DNA of 64,000 nucleotides from Saccharopolyspora rosea (GTDB lineage Bacteria > Actinomycetota > Actinomycetes > Mycobacteriales > Pseudonocardiaceae): positions 6,200,001 through 6,264,000 of the forward strand of contig NZ_CP102826.1 of the NCBI RefSeq assembly GCF_025643595.1, read 5' to 3'. Below the pieces are notes generated by a model, which saw nothing but the letters and a program-made list of their open reading frames with translations, searched no databases and was not told the DNA's origin. Both the position numbers and the translations under genes were made by a program. Of this stretch, positions 33,848-43,886 are shown piece by piece. Each line of letters opens with the position of its first letter. Positions within the stretch are counted from its first letter, which is position 1.

Positions 33848-35461
33848 TCACATCCGGAAGACGCCGTAGGAGACCGGGTCCAGTGGCGCGTTGGCCGCCG
33901 TGGACAGGGCCAGGCCCAGGACCGTGCGGGTCTGCTTGGGGTCGATGACGCCGTCGTCCCAGAGGCGGGCGGTGGCGTAGTAGGGGTGGCCCTGGTGCTC
34001 GTACTGGTCGCGGATGGGCTGCTTGAACGCCTCCTCGTCCTCGACCGACCAGTGCTCGCCGCGGGCTTCGAGCTGGTCCCGGCGGACGGTGGCCAGCACC
34101 GAGGCCGCCTGCTCCCCGCCCATCACCGAGATCCGCGCGTTCGGCCACATCCACAGGAATCGCGGCGAGTACGCCCGCCCGCACATCGAGTAGTTGCCCG
34201 CGCCGAACGAACCCCCGATGACGACGGTGAACTTCGGCACCCGGGCGCAGGCGACCGCGGTGACCATCTTGGCGCCGTGCTTGGCGATGCCACCCGCCTC
34301 GTACTCCTTGCCGACCATGAAGCCGGAGATGTTCTGCAGGAACACCAGCGGGATCGACCGCTTGTCGCAGAGCTGGATGAAGTGCGCGCCCTTGAGCGCC
34401 GACTCGCCGAACAGGATCCCGTTGTTCGCCACGATCCCGACCGGGTGGCCGTGGATGCGGGCGAAACCGGTGACCAGCGTGGTGCCGTACTCCTGCTTGA
34501 ACTCGGCGAACCGGCTGCCGTCGACGGTGCGCGCGATCACCTCCCGCACGTCGTAGGGCGTGCGGCTGTCCGTCGGGACCGCGCCGTAGAGGTCGCCGGG
34601 GTCCACCACCGGCTCCTCGACCGGGGCGACGTCCCACGGCCGCGGCGCGCGCGGGCCGAGCGCGCCGATGATCGACCGGACCTTGCGCAGCGCGTCGGCG
34701 TCGTCGACGGCCAGGTGGTCGGTGACCCCGGAGATGCGGGAGTGCAGCTCGCCGCCGCCCAGCTCCTCCGCGCTGACCTCGGCGCCGGTGGCCGCCTTCA
34801 CCAGCGGTGGCCCGCCCAGGAAGATGGTGCCCTGCTCGCGGACGATCACCGCCTCGTCGCTCATGGCGGGTACGTAGGCGCCGCCCGCGGTGCACGAACC
34901 GAGCACCGCGGCCACCTGCGGGATGCCGCGGGCGGACATCGTCGCCTGGTTGTAGAAGATCCGGCCGAAGTGCTCGCGGTCCGGGAACACCTCGTCCTGC
35001 CTGGGCAGGAAAGCGCCGCCGGAGTCGACGAGGTAGACGCACGGCAGGTTGTTGTGCAGCGCGACCTCCTGGGCGCGCAGGTGCTTCTTGACGGTCACCG
35101 GGTAGTAGGTGCCGCCCTTGACCGTGGCGTCGTTGGCCACGACCACGCACTCGCGGCCGGCGATCCGGCCGACGCCGGTGATGATCCCCGCCGACGGGGC
35201 CTCGTCGTCGTAGAGGCCGAAAGCGGCCAGCGGGGAGAGCTCCAGGAACGGCGAACCCCGGTCCAGCAGCGCGTCGACCCGGTCGCGGGGCAGCAGCTTG
35301 CCGCGTTCGACGTGCCGGGCGCGGGCCTTCTCCGGGCCGCCGAGGCGCACCCGGTCGAGCTGGGCGTTGAGGTCCTCGACGAGCTCGGCGTGTTCCCGCG
35401 CGCGCCGGGCGTACTCCTCCGACGCGGGGTCCACGGCCGTGGGCAGGACGGGGGCATCCAT
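33848..35461 (-). CDS. accD1: Carboxyltransferase beta subunit, methylcrotonyl-CoA carboxylase type
   Basis: The 537-residue carboxyltransferase shows the crotonase-fold N- and C-domains: [36 protein letters not shown], and [27 protein letters not shown]. The [18 protein letters not shown] region is typical of the methylcrotonyl-CoA carboxylase branch. ATG at 35461 ([12 protein letters not shown]) follows GGGAGG; the frame extends 11 codons further. It is the first gene of the operon and divergent from the TetR gene across the 32-bp palindrome. Confidence 0.95.
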   Translation of the reverse strand: MDAPVLPTAVDPASEEYARRAREHAELVEDLNAQLDRVRLGGPEKARARHVERGKLLPRDRVDALLDRGSPFLELSPLAAFGLYDDEAPSAGIITGVGRIAGRECVVVANDATVKGGTYYPVTVKKHLRAQEVALHNNLPCVYLVDSGGAFLPRQDEVFPDREHFGRIFYNQATMSARGIPQVAAVLGSCTAGGAYVPAMSDEAVIVREQGTIFLGGPPLVKAATGAEVSAEELGGGELHSRISGVTDHLAVDDADALRKVRSIIGALGPRAPRPWDVAPVEEPVVDPGDLYGAVPTDSRTPYDVREVIARTVDGSRFAEFKQEYGTTLVTGFARIHGHPVGIVANNGILFGESALKGAHFIQLCDKRSIPLVFLQNISGFMVGKEYEAGGIAKHGAKMVTAVACARVPKFTVVIGGSFGAGNYSMCGRAYSPRFLWMWPNARISVMGGEQAASVLATVRRDQLEARGEHWSVEDEEAFKQPIRDQYEHQGHPYYATARLWDDGVIDPKQTRTVLGLALSTAANAPLDPVSYGVFRM

Positions 35462-35485
35462 CGGTGTTCGGCACCTCCCGGGCGA

Positions 35486-35517
35486 GTTAGTCATCGTTAA
35501 CGTTAACGCTGACTAAC
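35486..35517. promoter_or_regulatory. 32-bp near-perfect palindromic operator
   Basis: GTTAGTCA and TGACTAAC arms flank T-CGTTAACGTTAACG-C, so the whole 32 bp is palindromic except for one T/C pair. It lies in the 79-bp divergent gap between accD1 and the TetR gene. Repressors of leucine/branched-chain operons bind such sites; repression of both promoters is the natural reading. Confidence 0.82.
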
Positions 35518-35540
35518 GGGTCTCGTCTAGTATCTGGCAG

Positions 35541-36113
35541 GTGGCCGAGGAAGCGATCGCCCCCAAACCGACCCGCCGCGAGCAGATCCTGTCCGCCGCG
35601 GCCGAGCTGTTCGCGCGCTACGGCTTCCACGGCGTCGGCATCGACGACATCGGCGCCGCCGTGGGCATCTCCGGCCCCGCGCTGTACCGGCACTTCCGCA
35701 GCAAGGACGCGATGCTCGCGGAGATGCTCACCGGCATCAGCGAACGCCTGCTGGTGGGCGGTCGGCAGCGCGCCACCACCGGCGATCCGCGGCGGACCCT
35801 GGACCGGCTGGTGCGCTGGCACGTCGAGTTCGCGCTGACCAACCCGTCGTTGATCACCGTCCAGCTGCGCGACCTCGACAGCGTGGCCGAGCCCGAGCGC
35901 CGGAAGGTGCGGGAGTTGCAGCGCAGCTACGTCGAGGTCTGGGTCGACGCGCTCCGCCAGCTGCGCCCCGGCCTGGACCGCGCCACCGCGCGGGCCGCCG
36001 TGCACGCGGCGTTCGGGTTGATCAACTCGACCCCGTACAGCGCCCACCTGGACGGCGAGGCGATGTCCGCGCTGCTGCGGCGGATGGCGCTGGGGGCGAT
36101 GGAACAGGCGTGA
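35541..36113 (+). CDS. TetR family regulator of the acyl-CoA operon
   Basis: The 190-residue protein has an N-terminal helix-turn-helix (DDIGAAVGISGPALYRHFRSKDAMLAEML) and an all-helical ligand domain. It is divergent from accD1 with the palindrome between, so it probably senses an acyl-CoA of the pathway. The same gene arrangement is known from Streptomyces and mycobacterial leucine catabolic loci. The start is GTG at 35541 (VAEEAIAPKPTRREQILSAA). Confidence 0.92.
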   Translation: MAEEAIAPKPTRREQILSAAAELFARYGFHGVGIDDIGAAVGISGPALYRHFRSKDAMLAEMLTGISERLLVGGRQRATTGDPRRTLDRLVRWHVEFALTNPSLITVQLRDLDSVAEPERRKVRELQRSYVEVWVDALRQLRPGLDRATARAAVHAAFGLINSTPYSAHLDGEAMSALLRRMALGAMEQA

Positions 36114-36145
36114 CGGCCCGCGGGGGCCGCTGCGCACCGAGGCGC

Positions 36146-36946
36146 TCAGTCGATGAGGTCGCCGTCGACGTAGGTCTGGACGCCCTCGGCGTGGAAGCAC
36201 AGGTGCGCGGCGATGGCGCGGGCGCCGTCCAGCGGGTCCGGGTAGCTCCAGGCCGCGTCGCGGATGACGCGGTCGCCGATCCGGACGGTGTGGTAGGTGG
36301 CCGTGCCCTTGTACGGGCAGGCGGTGTGCGTGGCGCTGGGTTCGAGCAGGTCCGGCGGGACGTCCTCGGCGGGCACGTAGAAGCGGTTCGGCAGCCCGGT
36401 CTCGGACAGCAGCTTCGCCCGGCGGGTCTCGACGACCACCGCGTCGGCCACCACGACCCGCACCTGCCGCGTGGTGGCGCGCACGTCGACGCGGTGGAAC
36501 GGGTCGCGCAGGTGGCCGAAGACCTCCTCGTCCTCGTCGAACCACGCGTCCATCCGCTCCCAGTACGCGGCCAGGTGCCCCGACAGCCAGCCGACCTCGG
36601 GTTTCGGGTCCGGGTAGTGCCAGAGGGCGTTCTCCGCGACCCGGTCGCCGACGCGCACCGAGAAGTACCCGGCGTCGCCCTTGAACGGGCAGTGCGTGCG
36701 GTGCGCGGTCGGCTCCAGCAGGTCCTCGCGGACGTCCTCGCGCGGGACGTACAGCTGCGGCAGCAGGTTGCTCTCGTGCAGCAGCTTGGCGTTGCGGGAG
36801 TCGAGCACCACCTCGTCTGCGAGCAGGGCGCGCACCCGGCGCGGGAAGTCCTGCCAGAACAGCCGGTGCCGGGGTCCCTCCAGGTGGTAGTTGACCTCCA
36901 CCGGCGACCGGGACGACAGCGGGCCACCACCGAGGGTCAGGCTCAT
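36146..36946 (-). CDS. DUF427 protein with two tandem domains
   Basis: The 266-residue product contains two DUF427 copies. Each has a strand-rich core and a cysteine segment (THCPFKGDAGYFSVRVGDR near 110 and TACPYKGTATYHTVRIGDR near 225), followed by a WHYPDP or WSYPDP end. DUF427 domains are small beta-tent proteins of unknown biochemical role. The internal duplication is clear. ATG at 36946 follows GGGAGG. It is convergent with the TetR gene and divergent from ctaD. Confidence 0.9.
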   Translation of the reverse strand: MSLTLGGGPLSSRSPVEVNYHLEGPRHRLFWQDFPRRVRALLADEVVLDSRNAKLLHESNLLPQLYVPREDVREDLLEPTAHRTHCPFKGDAGYFSVRVGDRVAENALWHYPDPKPEVGWLSGHLAAYWERMDAWFDEDEEVFGHLRDPFHRVDVRATTRQVRVVVADAVVVETRRAKLLSETGLPNRFYVPAEDVPPDLLEPSATHTACPYKGTATYHTVRIGDRVIRDAAWSYPDPLDGARAIAAHLCFHAEGVQTYVDGDLID

Positions 36947-37077
36947 CGGGACCTCCCTGCGTGCGTTCTCCCCCGGGGTACCCGGGGTGCGGTGCATCAC
37001 CCGTCAGGTTTGCGGGGGCTTGACCACGGGTCAAGACTGGGGGAACGGCCGTCTCCCCCGCGATCCAGGAGGCAGGC

Positions 37078-38781
37078 ATGGCGACGGTGCGATCCCGACC
37101 GATCCCGACCCGGGCGTTCACCGCGAGGCGTCCGCTCAAAGGGCAGAAATTCCTGTACTGGTTGCGGACCACCGACCCCAAGGAGATCGGCAAGCTCTAC
37201 CTGGCCACCGCGTTCGCGTTCTTCCTCGCCGGGGGCGCGATGGCGCTGCTGATCCGCGGGGAGCTCGCGTACCCGGGGCTGCAGTTCCTGTCGCAGGAGC
37301 AGTACAACCAGCTGTTCACCATGCACGGCACGGTCATGCTGCTGCTGTTCGCGACGCCGATCGTGTTCGGCTTCGCCAACGTGGTGCTGCCGTTGCAGAT
37401 CGGGGCGCCGGACGTGGCGTTCCCGCGGTTGAACGCGTTCTCCTACTGGCTGTTCCTGTTCGGCGGGCTGATCGTGATGAGCGGGTTCGTGATGCCCGGC
37501 GGCGCGGCCGACTTCGGGTGGACGGCGTACACCCCGCTGTCGCGGTCGATGTTCACCCAGGGCTTCGGCGGGGACGTGTGGATCACCGGCCTGATCGTCA
37601 GCGGGCTCGGGACCATCCTCGGCGCGGTCAACATGATCACCACGCTGGTCTGCCTGCGCTGCCCCGGCATGACGATGTGGCGGATGCCGATCTTCTGCTG
37701 GAACATCCTGGTCACCAGCGTTCTGGTGCTGATCGCGTTCCCGATCCTGACCGCCGCGCTGTTCGGGCTGCTGGCCGACCGGCACCTCGGCTCGCACGTG
37801 TTCGACCCGGCCAACGGCGGGGCGATCCTCTACCAGCACCTGTTCTGGTTCTTCGGGCATCCCGAGGTCTACATCGTGGCGCTGCCGTTCTTCGGGATCG
37901 TCACCGAGGTCTTCCCGGTGTTCAGCCGCAAACCGCTGTTCGGCTACACCGGCCTGGTGTTCGCCACCCTGATGATCGGCGGGTTGTCGGTGGTGGTGTG
38001 GGCGCACCACATGTTCGCCACCGGAGCGGTGCTGCTGCCGTTCTTCTCATTCACCACGTTCCTGATCGCGGTGCCGACCGGGATCAAGTTCTTCAACTGG
38101 ATCGGCACGATGTGGCGGGGGCACCTGACCTTCGAGACGCCGATGATGTTCGCGCTCGGGTTCCTGGTGACGTTCCTGCTCGGCGGGCTGACCGGGGTGC
38201 TGCTGGCGTCGCCGCCGCTGGACTTCCACATCACGGACACCTACTTCGTCGTGGCGCACTTCCACTACGTGCTGTTCGGCACGATCGTGTTCGCGGTGTT
38301 CGCCGGGATGTACTTCTGGTTCCCGAAGATCACCGGCCGGATGATGGACGAGCGGCTCGGCAAGCTGCACTTCTGGCTGACCTTCATCGGCTTCCACACC
38401 ACGTTCCTGGTGCAGCACTGGCTCGGGGACATGGGGATGCCGCGCCGGTACGCCGACTACCTGGCCAGTGACGGGTTCACCACGCTGAACATCGTGTCCA
38501 CCATCGGCGCGTTCATCCTCGGCGGGTCGATGCTGCCGTTCCTGTACAACGTGTTCACCAGCTACCGGTACGGCGTCATCGCCAACGTGGACGACCCGTG
38601 GGGGCACGCGAACTCGCTGGAGTGGGCCACCTCCTGCCCGCCGCCGCGGCACAACTTCACCGAGCTGCCCCGCATCCGGTCCATCCGGCCGGCGTTCGAG
38701 CTGCACTACCCGCACATGGCCGAACGCCTGGAGCTGGAGGCGCACGCCACGACCTTCGGTCGGCGCGGCGGGCAGGGCTGA
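37078..38781 (+). CDS. ctaD: Cytochrome c oxidase subunit I
   Basis: This 567-residue integral membrane protein with twelve helices is the heme-copper oxidase core of the aa3 terminal oxidase. Heme and copper ligands are visible: [21 protein letters not shown] (the His-Tyr cross-link) and [10 protein letters not shown], followed by [13 protein letters not shown]. The start has a perfect ribosome site (AGGAGG). No other cytochrome oxidase subunit lies nearby, so it is likely a second copy, separate from the main cta operon. A terminator follows the stop. Confidence 0.96.
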   Translation: MATVRSRPIPTRAFTARRPLKGQKFLYWLRTTDPKEIGKLYLATAFAFFLAGGAMALLIRGELAYPGLQFLSQEQYNQLFTMHGTVMLLLFATPIVFGFANVVLPLQIGAPDVAFPRLNAFSYWLFLFGGLIVMSGFVMPGGAADFGWTAYTPLSRSMFTQGFGGDVWITGLIVSGLGTILGAVNMITTLVCLRCPGMTMWRMPIFCWNILVTSVLVLIAFPILTAALFGLLADRHLGSHVFDPANGGAILYQHLFWFFGHPEVYIVALPFFGIVTEVFPVFSRKPLFGYTGLVFATLMIGGLSVVVWAHHMFATGAVLLPFFSFTTFLIAVPTGIKFFNWIGTMWRGHLTFETPMMFALGFLVTFLLGGLTGVLLASPPLDFHITDTYFVVAHFHYVLFGTIVFAVFAGMYFWFPKITGRMMDERLGKLHFWLTFIGFHTTFLVQHWLGDMGMPRRYADYLASDGFTTLNIVSTIGAFILGGSMLPFLYNVFTSYRYGVIANVDDPWGHANSLEWATSCPPPRHNFTELPRIRSIRPAFELHYPHMAERLELEAHATTFGRRGGQG

Positions 38782-38785
38782 GCTG

Positions 38786-38819
38786 AGCGCACAACCCCGT
38801 CGGGGTCCGGTTGTGCGCT
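38786..38819 (+). terminator. Terminator after ctaD
   Basis: AGCGCACAACC (38786-38796) pairs with GGTTGTGCGCT (38809-38819) across a 12-base loop, beginning five bases after the ctaD stop. Confidence 0.75.
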
Positions 38820-39081
38820 GTGCACGGACGACTGTCCACAGTGGTATTTCGCGGTTCCGCCGGGTCTGGACCGAACGTGTGAGACGCGAGTGGTGCGGTT
38901 CATATCCGTTTCCGGAACACGCCGACCGGTGACTACTGTTGGAGACGCACAGAGGGCGCCGCTGTCCGTCGTCTTCCTTCTCCCCGGGTAAACGCCACCA
39001 CGAGAAACGTGGTCCGCACCGTCGCGCCCCGGGGATCACAGACCGCAACTGTCCGACACGCAGTGTTCAGGGGAGACTTTC
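38820..39081. other. Intergenic region before the MFS gene
   Basis: About 260 bp without a gene. The right half contains GACTACTGTTGG, a weak -10-like stretch, and the ribosome site for the MFS gene (GGGGAGAC) lies at the end. No palindrome stands out. Confidence 0.3.
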
Positions 39082-40290
39082 GTGCCCATTGCCCTGTTAG
39101 CGCTGGCCATCGCGGCCTTCGGCATCGGGACCACCGAGTTCGTCATGATGGGGCTGCTGCCCGACGTGGCCTCCGACCTGCACGTCTCCATCCCCGACGC
39201 CGGCGGGTACATCTCGCTGTACGCGCTCGGCGTCGTCATCGGCGCCCCGGTGCTGACGATCCTCGGCATGCGGATGCGCCGGAAGACGATGTTGCTCAGC
39301 ATGCTCGTGCTGTTCACCGCCGGGAACCTGTGCTCGGCCTTCGCGCCCACCCACGCGCTGCTGCTCGGCGCGCGGTTCGTGTCCGGCCTGCCGCACGGCG
39401 CCTTCTTCGGCGTCGGGGCGGTGGTCGCCGCCGGGTTGGTCAAGCAGGACAAGCGGGCGCAGGCCATCTCGATGATGTTCATCGGCCTGACCGTCGCCAA
39501 CATCGTGGGCGTGCCGGTCGGCACCCTGCTCGGCCAGGCGCTCGGCTGGCGCTGGGCGTTCGGCATGGTGGCCGTGATCGGCGTGGTCGCGCTCGCGGCC
39601 GTGGCCGCGCTGGTGCCGCGGCAGCCCAAGCCGACCGACGTCAGCCTGCGCGGCGAGCTGCGCGCGTTCCGCCGCCCGCAGGTGTGGCTGGCGTTCGCCG
39701 TCGTGGTGTTCGGCTTCGCCGCCACGTTCTCCTTCTACAGCTACATCAAGCCGGTGCTCACCGACGTGACCGGCTACACCCCGACCGCCGTCACCGTGCT
39801 GCTGTCGCTGTTCGGCGCGGGCATGACGGTGGGGACGGCGGTCGGCGGCCGGCTGGCCGACCGGGCCCCGATGCGGACGCTGTACGCCTTCCTGACCGCG
39901 TTGGCCGCCGCGTTGACGCTGTTCGTGTTCACCTCGCACAGCATGGTGCTGGCGCCGGTCACGGTGTTCCTGATCGGCGCGACCGGGTTCGCGGCCATCC
40001 CGAGCATCCAGGCCCGGATCCTCGACCAGGCCCGGGAGGCGCCGGCGCTGGGCTCGGCCAGCATCCAGTCCACGTTCAACATCGCCAACTCGCTGGGCGC
40101 CTACCTGGGCGGTGTGGTGATCGCCGCCGGGATGGGGCTGACCGCGCCCAGCTGGGTCGGGGCGCTGCTGGCCCTGACCGGTCTCGGGTTCGCCCTGGTG
40201 TCCGGATGGCTGGACCGCCGACCGCTGCGGTCCGAGGTGGTGGCCTCGCACCGCGCCGACCGGCAGGACGCCGAGGCGGAGGTGCGCTGA
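39082..40290 (+). CDS. MFS transporter, DHA1 (AraJ/Cml-like) family
   Basis: The 402-residue transporter has twelve hydrophobic segments and the drug:H+ antiporter-1 signatures: FGIGTTEFVMMGLLPDVA in helix 1, MRMRRKTML between helices 2 and 3, and VPVGTLLGQALGWRWAFG in helix 5. Members export sugars, chloramphenicol or other small molecules; the substrate cannot be named. The GTG start at 39082 follows a GGGGAGAC ribosome site. No regulator is adjacent. Confidence 0.9.
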   Translation: MPIALLALAIAAFGIGTTEFVMMGLLPDVASDLHVSIPDAGGYISLYALGVVIGAPVLTILGMRMRRKTMLLSMLVLFTAGNLCSAFAPTHALLLGARFVSGLPHGAFFGVGAVVAAGLVKQDKRAQAISMMFIGLTVANIVGVPVGTLLGQALGWRWAFGMVAVIGVVALAAVAALVPRQPKPTDVSLRGELRAFRRPQVWLAFAVVVFGFAATFSFYSYIKPVLTDVTGYTPTAVTVLLSLFGAGMTVGTAVGGRLADRAPMRTLYAFLTALAAALTLFVFTSHSMVLAPVTVFLIGATGFAAIPSIQARILDQAREAPALGSASIQSTFNIANSLGAYLGGVVIAAGMGLTAPSWVGALLALTGLGFALVSGWLDRRPLRSEVVASHRADRQDAEAEVR

Positions 40291-40406
40291 ACCTGGCGGG
40301 CCCTCGCCCGGGAGTGATGTGATGGACACGGCCGAGCCGGAATCCGCGCTGAACCGATCCGGTTGAACCAGCCGAAGCATCCGACCTCGTGGAGGAAAGC
40401 ACACAC

Positions 40407-41237
40407 ATGACCCAGGTTCCGAACATCACGCTGAACACCGGTGCGCAGCTGCCGCAGCTCGGTTACGGCGTCTTCCAGGTCCCGGCCGACGGTGTCGTGG
40501 AGCCGGTGCTGGCGGCGCTCCAGGCGGGCTACCGCAGCATCGACACGGCCGCGGTGTACGGCAACGAGGAGGGTGTCGGCAGGGCCATCGCCGAGTCCGG
40601 CCTCAAGCGTGCGGACCTGTTCGTGACCACCAAGCTCTGGAACGACCGCCAGGGCTACGACAGCACGTTGCAGGCGTTCGACGAGAGCCTGGACCGGCTC
40701 GGGCTCGACTACGTCGACCTGTACCTGATCCACTGGCCGGTGCCCGCTCAGGACCGGTACGTGGAGACCTGGAAGGCGTTCGAGAAGCTGCACGCCGACG
40801 GCCGCGCCAAGGCGATCGGCGTGTCGAACTTCCAGATCGCGCACCTGCGCCGGTTGTTCGAGGAGACCGACGTGGTGCCCGCGCTGAACCAGATCGAGCT
40901 GCACCCGAACCTGCAACAGCCCGAGCTGCGCGCGTTCCACGCCGAGCACGGGATCGCGACCGAGGCGTGGAGCCCGCTGGGCCGCAACAACGGTCTGCTC
41001 GACGACCCGGTGCTGACCTCGCTGGCGGAGAAGTACGGCAAGACGCCCGCGCAGATCGTGCTGCGCTGGCACGTCCAGCTGGGCAACGTCACCATCCCGA
41101 AGTCGGTGACGCCGTCCCGGATCCGGGAGAACATCGAGGTCTTCGACTTCGAGCTGGCCGACGACGACATGAAGGCCATCGAGGGCCTGGAGACGGGCGA
41201 GCGCGTCGGCCCGAACCCCGACGAGTTCGGCGCCTGA
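40407..41237 (+). CDS. Aldo/keto reductase
   Basis: The 276-residue (beta/alpha)8 reductase has the full catalytic tetrad: Asp and Tyr in SIDTAAVYGNEEGVG, Lys in VTTKLWND and His in LIHWPVP. The NADPH site IPKSVTPSRIRENIEVFDF is present. It resembles 2,5-diketo-D-gluconate reductases (AKR5C), which reduce many carbonyls. ATG at 40407 has GGAGGA upstream; an earlier in-frame start at 40389 is less likely. A terminator follows. Confidence 0.94.
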   Translation: MTQVPNITLNTGAQLPQLGYGVFQVPADGVVEPVLAALQAGYRSIDTAAVYGNEEGVGRAIAESGLKRADLFVTTKLWNDRQGYDSTLQAFDESLDRLGLDYVDLYLIHWPVPAQDRYVETWKAFEKLHADGRAKAIGVSNFQIAHLRRLFEETDVVPALNQIELHPNLQQPELRAFHAEHGIATEAWSPLGRNNGLLDDPVLTSLAEKYGKTPAQIVLRWHVQLGNVTIPKSVTPSRIRENIEVFDFELADDDMKAIEGLETGERVGPNPDEFGA

Positions 41238-41251
41238 GCCGACCTGGTCCC

Positions 41252-41287
41252 ACGACGCCCGTCCCGCCCGCGCGGGGCGGGCGTCGT
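41252..41287. terminator. Bidirectional terminator
   Basis: ACGACGCCC (41252-41260) pairs with GGGCGTCGT (41279-41287), with further GC pairing inside. It lies between the convergent aldo/keto reductase and FAD monooxygenase genes. Confidence 0.75.
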
Positions 41288-41299
41288 CGTGTCCGGGGG

Positions 41300-42451
41300 T
41301 CAGGCGGGTGCCGGGGTGGGGTGGGCGAGGCCGTGCAGGACGTTGCTGCCCGCTCGCAGGGTGGCGACCTGGGTGTGGGTGGCCAGCCAGCCCGGGAAGC
41401 GGGCCAGGCGTTGCAGGGGCGTGTTGCGCTGCACCGACGTCAGGGCTGCCGTCCGGGAGACCTTGGCCGCGCGGGGTCGGCGGTGGCGCTCGTAGGCGCG
41501 CAGCACCGGCTCGGGATCACCGCCCACTCCGGTCAGGAAGCGGGTGAGCAGCCAGGCGTCCTCCAGGGTCTGGTTGGCCGCCTGGGCGACGGCGGGCGGC
41601 ATGGCGTGCGCCGCGTCGCCGAGCAGCGTGGTGCGCGGGCCGCCCCACACCCGGGGAACCCGGTGCCGGATGTGCGGGAAGAAGCCGAGATCGTCGTCGG
41701 TGACCGAGTCCAGCAGCGCCTCGACCGGTTCCGGCCAGCCGCGGAACGCCCGGCGCAGCTGCGCCACCGACAGGACCGGATCGCCCTCCCGCCACGGCAT
41801 GTCGAACCACCAGTGCAGGAGGCCGCCGCCGGTGGGGATCAGCCCGCAGTGCGCGTGACGCCCGGCGATGTTGAGCGTCCGGTGGCCGTGCGCGACCGGC
41901 AGGTCGCTGGTGGTGAGGCCCTGCCAGCTCGCCCAGCCGGTCGGCCGGGCCGGGCCGCCGCCGAGCACCGCGCGGCGCACCGCCGAACGCTGCCCGTCCG
42001 CGCCGATCACCACGTCACCGGCGACCCGCTCGCCGTCGGCGAACTCCAGCTCCACGCGGTCCGGGTGCTCGATGACGCCGGTGACCTGGCGGCCGAAGTG
42101 GAGCACGCCGTCCGGCAGCGCCGCGGCGAGCCGGGCGGTCAGCACGCGGCGGGGGATCTGCACCGTCGGGGAACCGAGGCGTTCGGTGACCGCGCCGAGG
42201 TCGGCCTCCCACAGCGTGCGGCCGGAGCGGGTCAGCGAGCGCAGGCTGCGCAGGACGCGTCCGGAGTCCTCGACCCCAGCGACACCGAGTTCACGGAGAG
42301 CAGCGGTTCCGTTACTCCAAACGGTGATACCTGCACCGGTCGTGCGAAGCGCATCAGCGTGCTCGAAGATCGCCACCCGGTGTCCGGCGCCGATCAGCCC
42401 GTTGGCGACGGCGAGTCCTCCGATACCGGCTCCGACCACGAGAACCCGCAT
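41300..42451 (-). CDS. FAD-dependent monooxygenase, PHBH type
   Basis: The 383-residue class A flavoprotein monooxygenase shows the dinucleotide fold VLVVGAGIGGLAVANGL, the NAD(P)H/FAD motif VVIGADGQRSAVR and the second FAD motif TTLLGDAAHAMPPAVAQAANQTLEDAW. It would hydroxylate an aromatic or polyketide-like substrate, unknown. ATG at 42451 is followed immediately by the GxGxxG motif, which fixes the start. It is divergent from the MetE-like gene. Confidence 0.92.
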   Translation of the reverse strand: MRVLVVGAGIGGLAVANGLIGAGHRVAIFEHADALRTTGAGITVWSNGTAALRELGVAGVEDSGRVLRSLRSLTRSGRTLWEADLGAVTERLGSPTVQIPRRVLTARLAAALPDGVLHFGRQVTGVIEHPDRVELEFADGERVAGDVVIGADGQRSAVRRAVLGGGPARPTGWASWQGLTTSDLPVAHGHRTLNIAGRHAHCGLIPTGGGLLHWWFDMPWREGDPVLSVAQLRRAFRGWPEPVEALLDSVTDDDLGFFPHIRHRVPRVWGGPRTTLLGDAAHAMPPAVAQAANQTLEDAWLLTRFLTGVGGDPEPVLRAYERHRRPRAAKVSRTAALTSVQRNTPLQRLARFPGWLATHTQVATLRAGSNVLHGLAHPTPAPA

Positions 42452-42618
42452 TCGTCTCCATCCGTCCGGCCGACGTCGACACCGTCGTCGAGTCTATCCG
42501 CGGGGCCGGGCGGACCGAATTGTCCTTCGTCACACCCCGTGAACACCGATCACCGTTCTTGATTGGACGAATGAGAGACGGGCTATGCATGGGAATACCG
42601 GCGAACTAGTTTCGCGGT

Positions 42619-43740
42619 ATGAGCCCTCGTGTCACACCACCGTTCCGCGCCGACCACGTCGGCAGCCTCCTGCGACCCCGAAAACTGCTCGACGCCCGCG
42701 AGGAGCACGCGGCGGGCCGGATCGACGACGACGCGCTGCACCGCGTCGAGGACGAGGCGATCGCCGAGGTCGTCGCCATGCAGGAGGAGGTGGGGCTGTC
42801 CAGCGCCACCGACGGCGAGTTCCGCCGCGCCTCCTGGCACATGGACTTCCTCTACCAGCTCGACGGGGTCAGCAAGGTCACCGACTCCGAGATGACGGTC
42901 GAGTTCCACAACGCCGAGGGCGACGTGGAGTTCCACACGCCGCAGCTGCGGGTGGACGGCAAGATCGGTCTGAGCCGGACGATCTTCGCCGACGCGTTCG
43001 AGTACCTGGCCAAGCAGGTCACGCGGAACACGCCGAAGCTGACCATCCCCTCGCCGGGCATGCTGCACTACCGGGGCGGCCGGTCGGCGATCGACCGGGA
43101 CGTCTACCCCGACCTGGCGGAGTTCCGCGCCGACCTGGCCGCCGCCTACCGCGCCGAGGTGCGGGCGCTGGCCGACATGGGCTGCCACTACCTCCAGCTG
43201 GACGACACCAGCCTGGCGTACCTGAACGACCCGAAGCAGCGGGAGACGATCGCCGCCCGCGGCGAGGACGCCGAGCACGCGCACGAGCAGACCATCCGGT
43301 TGATCAACTCCGCGCTGGAGGGACGTCCGGACACGCTGTCGGTGACCACCCACATGTGCCGCGGGAACTACCGCTCGTCGTGGGTGGCCGAGGGCGGCTA
43401 CGACTTCGTGGCCGAGGCGCTGTTCAACGAGTTGGCCGTGGACGGGTTCTTCCTGGAGTTCGACGACGAGCGCTCCGGCACGTTCGCGCCGCTGCGGTTC
43501 GTGCCCAAGGGCAAGGTCGTGGTGCTCGGCCTGGTCACCACCAAGCGCGGCGAGCTGGAGTCCAAGGACGCCCTCAAGCGGCGCATCGACGAGGCCGCCC
43601 GGTACATCGATCCGGACCAGCTGTGCCTGTCACCGCAGTGCGGCTTCGCGTCGACGGAGGAGGGCAACGCGCTGAGCTACGACCAGCAGGTCGCCAAGCT
43701 CCGCCTCGTCGTCGAGACGGCCGCCGAGATCTGGGGCTAG
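42619..43740 (+). CDS. MetE C-terminal-like methyltransferase
   Basis: The 373-residue protein matches the catalytic half of cobalamin-independent methionine synthase and stand-alone YxjG/YxjH-like enzymes. Likely zinc ligands are His/Cys in TTHMCRGN and Cys in SPQCGFAS, and DGEFRRASWHMDFLY fits the family substrate loop. Stand-alone members transfer methyl groups to thiols or use alternative donors, so methionine synthesis is possible but not assured. It begins ATGAGCCCTCGTGTC at 42619 and ends before a strong hairpin. Confidence 0.87.
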   Translation: MSPRVTPPFRADHVGSLLRPRKLLDAREEHAAGRIDDDALHRVEDEAIAEVVAMQEEVGLSSATDGEFRRASWHMDFLYQLDGVSKVTDSEMTVEFHNAEGDVEFHTPQLRVDGKIGLSRTIFADAFEYLAKQVTRNTPKLTIPSPGMLHYRGGRSAIDRDVYPDLAEFRADLAAAYRAEVRALADMGCHYLQLDDTSLAYLNDPKQRETIAARGEDAEHAHEQTIRLINSALEGRPDTLSVTTHMCRGNYRSSWVAEGGYDFVAEALFNELAVDGFFLEFDDERSGTFAPLRFVPKGKVVVLGLVTTKRGELESKDALKRRIDEAARYIDPDQLCLSPQCGFASTEEGNALSYDQQVAKLRLVVETAAEIWG

Positions 43741-43760
43741 CGAGTGCTCCGGAAGCGCTC

Positions 43761-43815
43761 CGCGTGGCGGTGCCGGCCGCGAGACCACTCACCGAAAGCG
43801 GCTGCCGCCGCCCGT
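43761..43815 (-). repeat. Family B repeat, copy 3
   Basis: On the minus strand this reads GGCGGCAGCCGCTTTCGGTG then AGTGGTCTCGCGGCCGGCAC. It matches the copies at 51585-51639 and 51702-51757 with a small internal deletion. Confidence 0.7.
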
Positions 43816-43837
43816 GGAAGGCCCTAGGGCTCGGACC

Positions 43838-43867
43838 GAGGCCCAATTTCCGCCGAAATTGGGCCTC
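43838..43867. terminator. Terminator with 13-bp perfect stem
   Basis: GAGGCCCAATTTC (43838-43850) and GAAATTGGGCCTC (43855-43867) form a perfect stem with loop CGCC. It separates the convergent MetE-like gene and the small SH3-like gene. Confidence 0.85.
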
Positions 43868-43886
43868 ATACCGACACCGGGCGAGC

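Noticed and set aside
30882-33869. 995-codon plus-strand frame antisense to the acyl-CoA operon
   Set aside because: It mirrors the coding frames of acdH and accA1, and has no domain or ribosome site.
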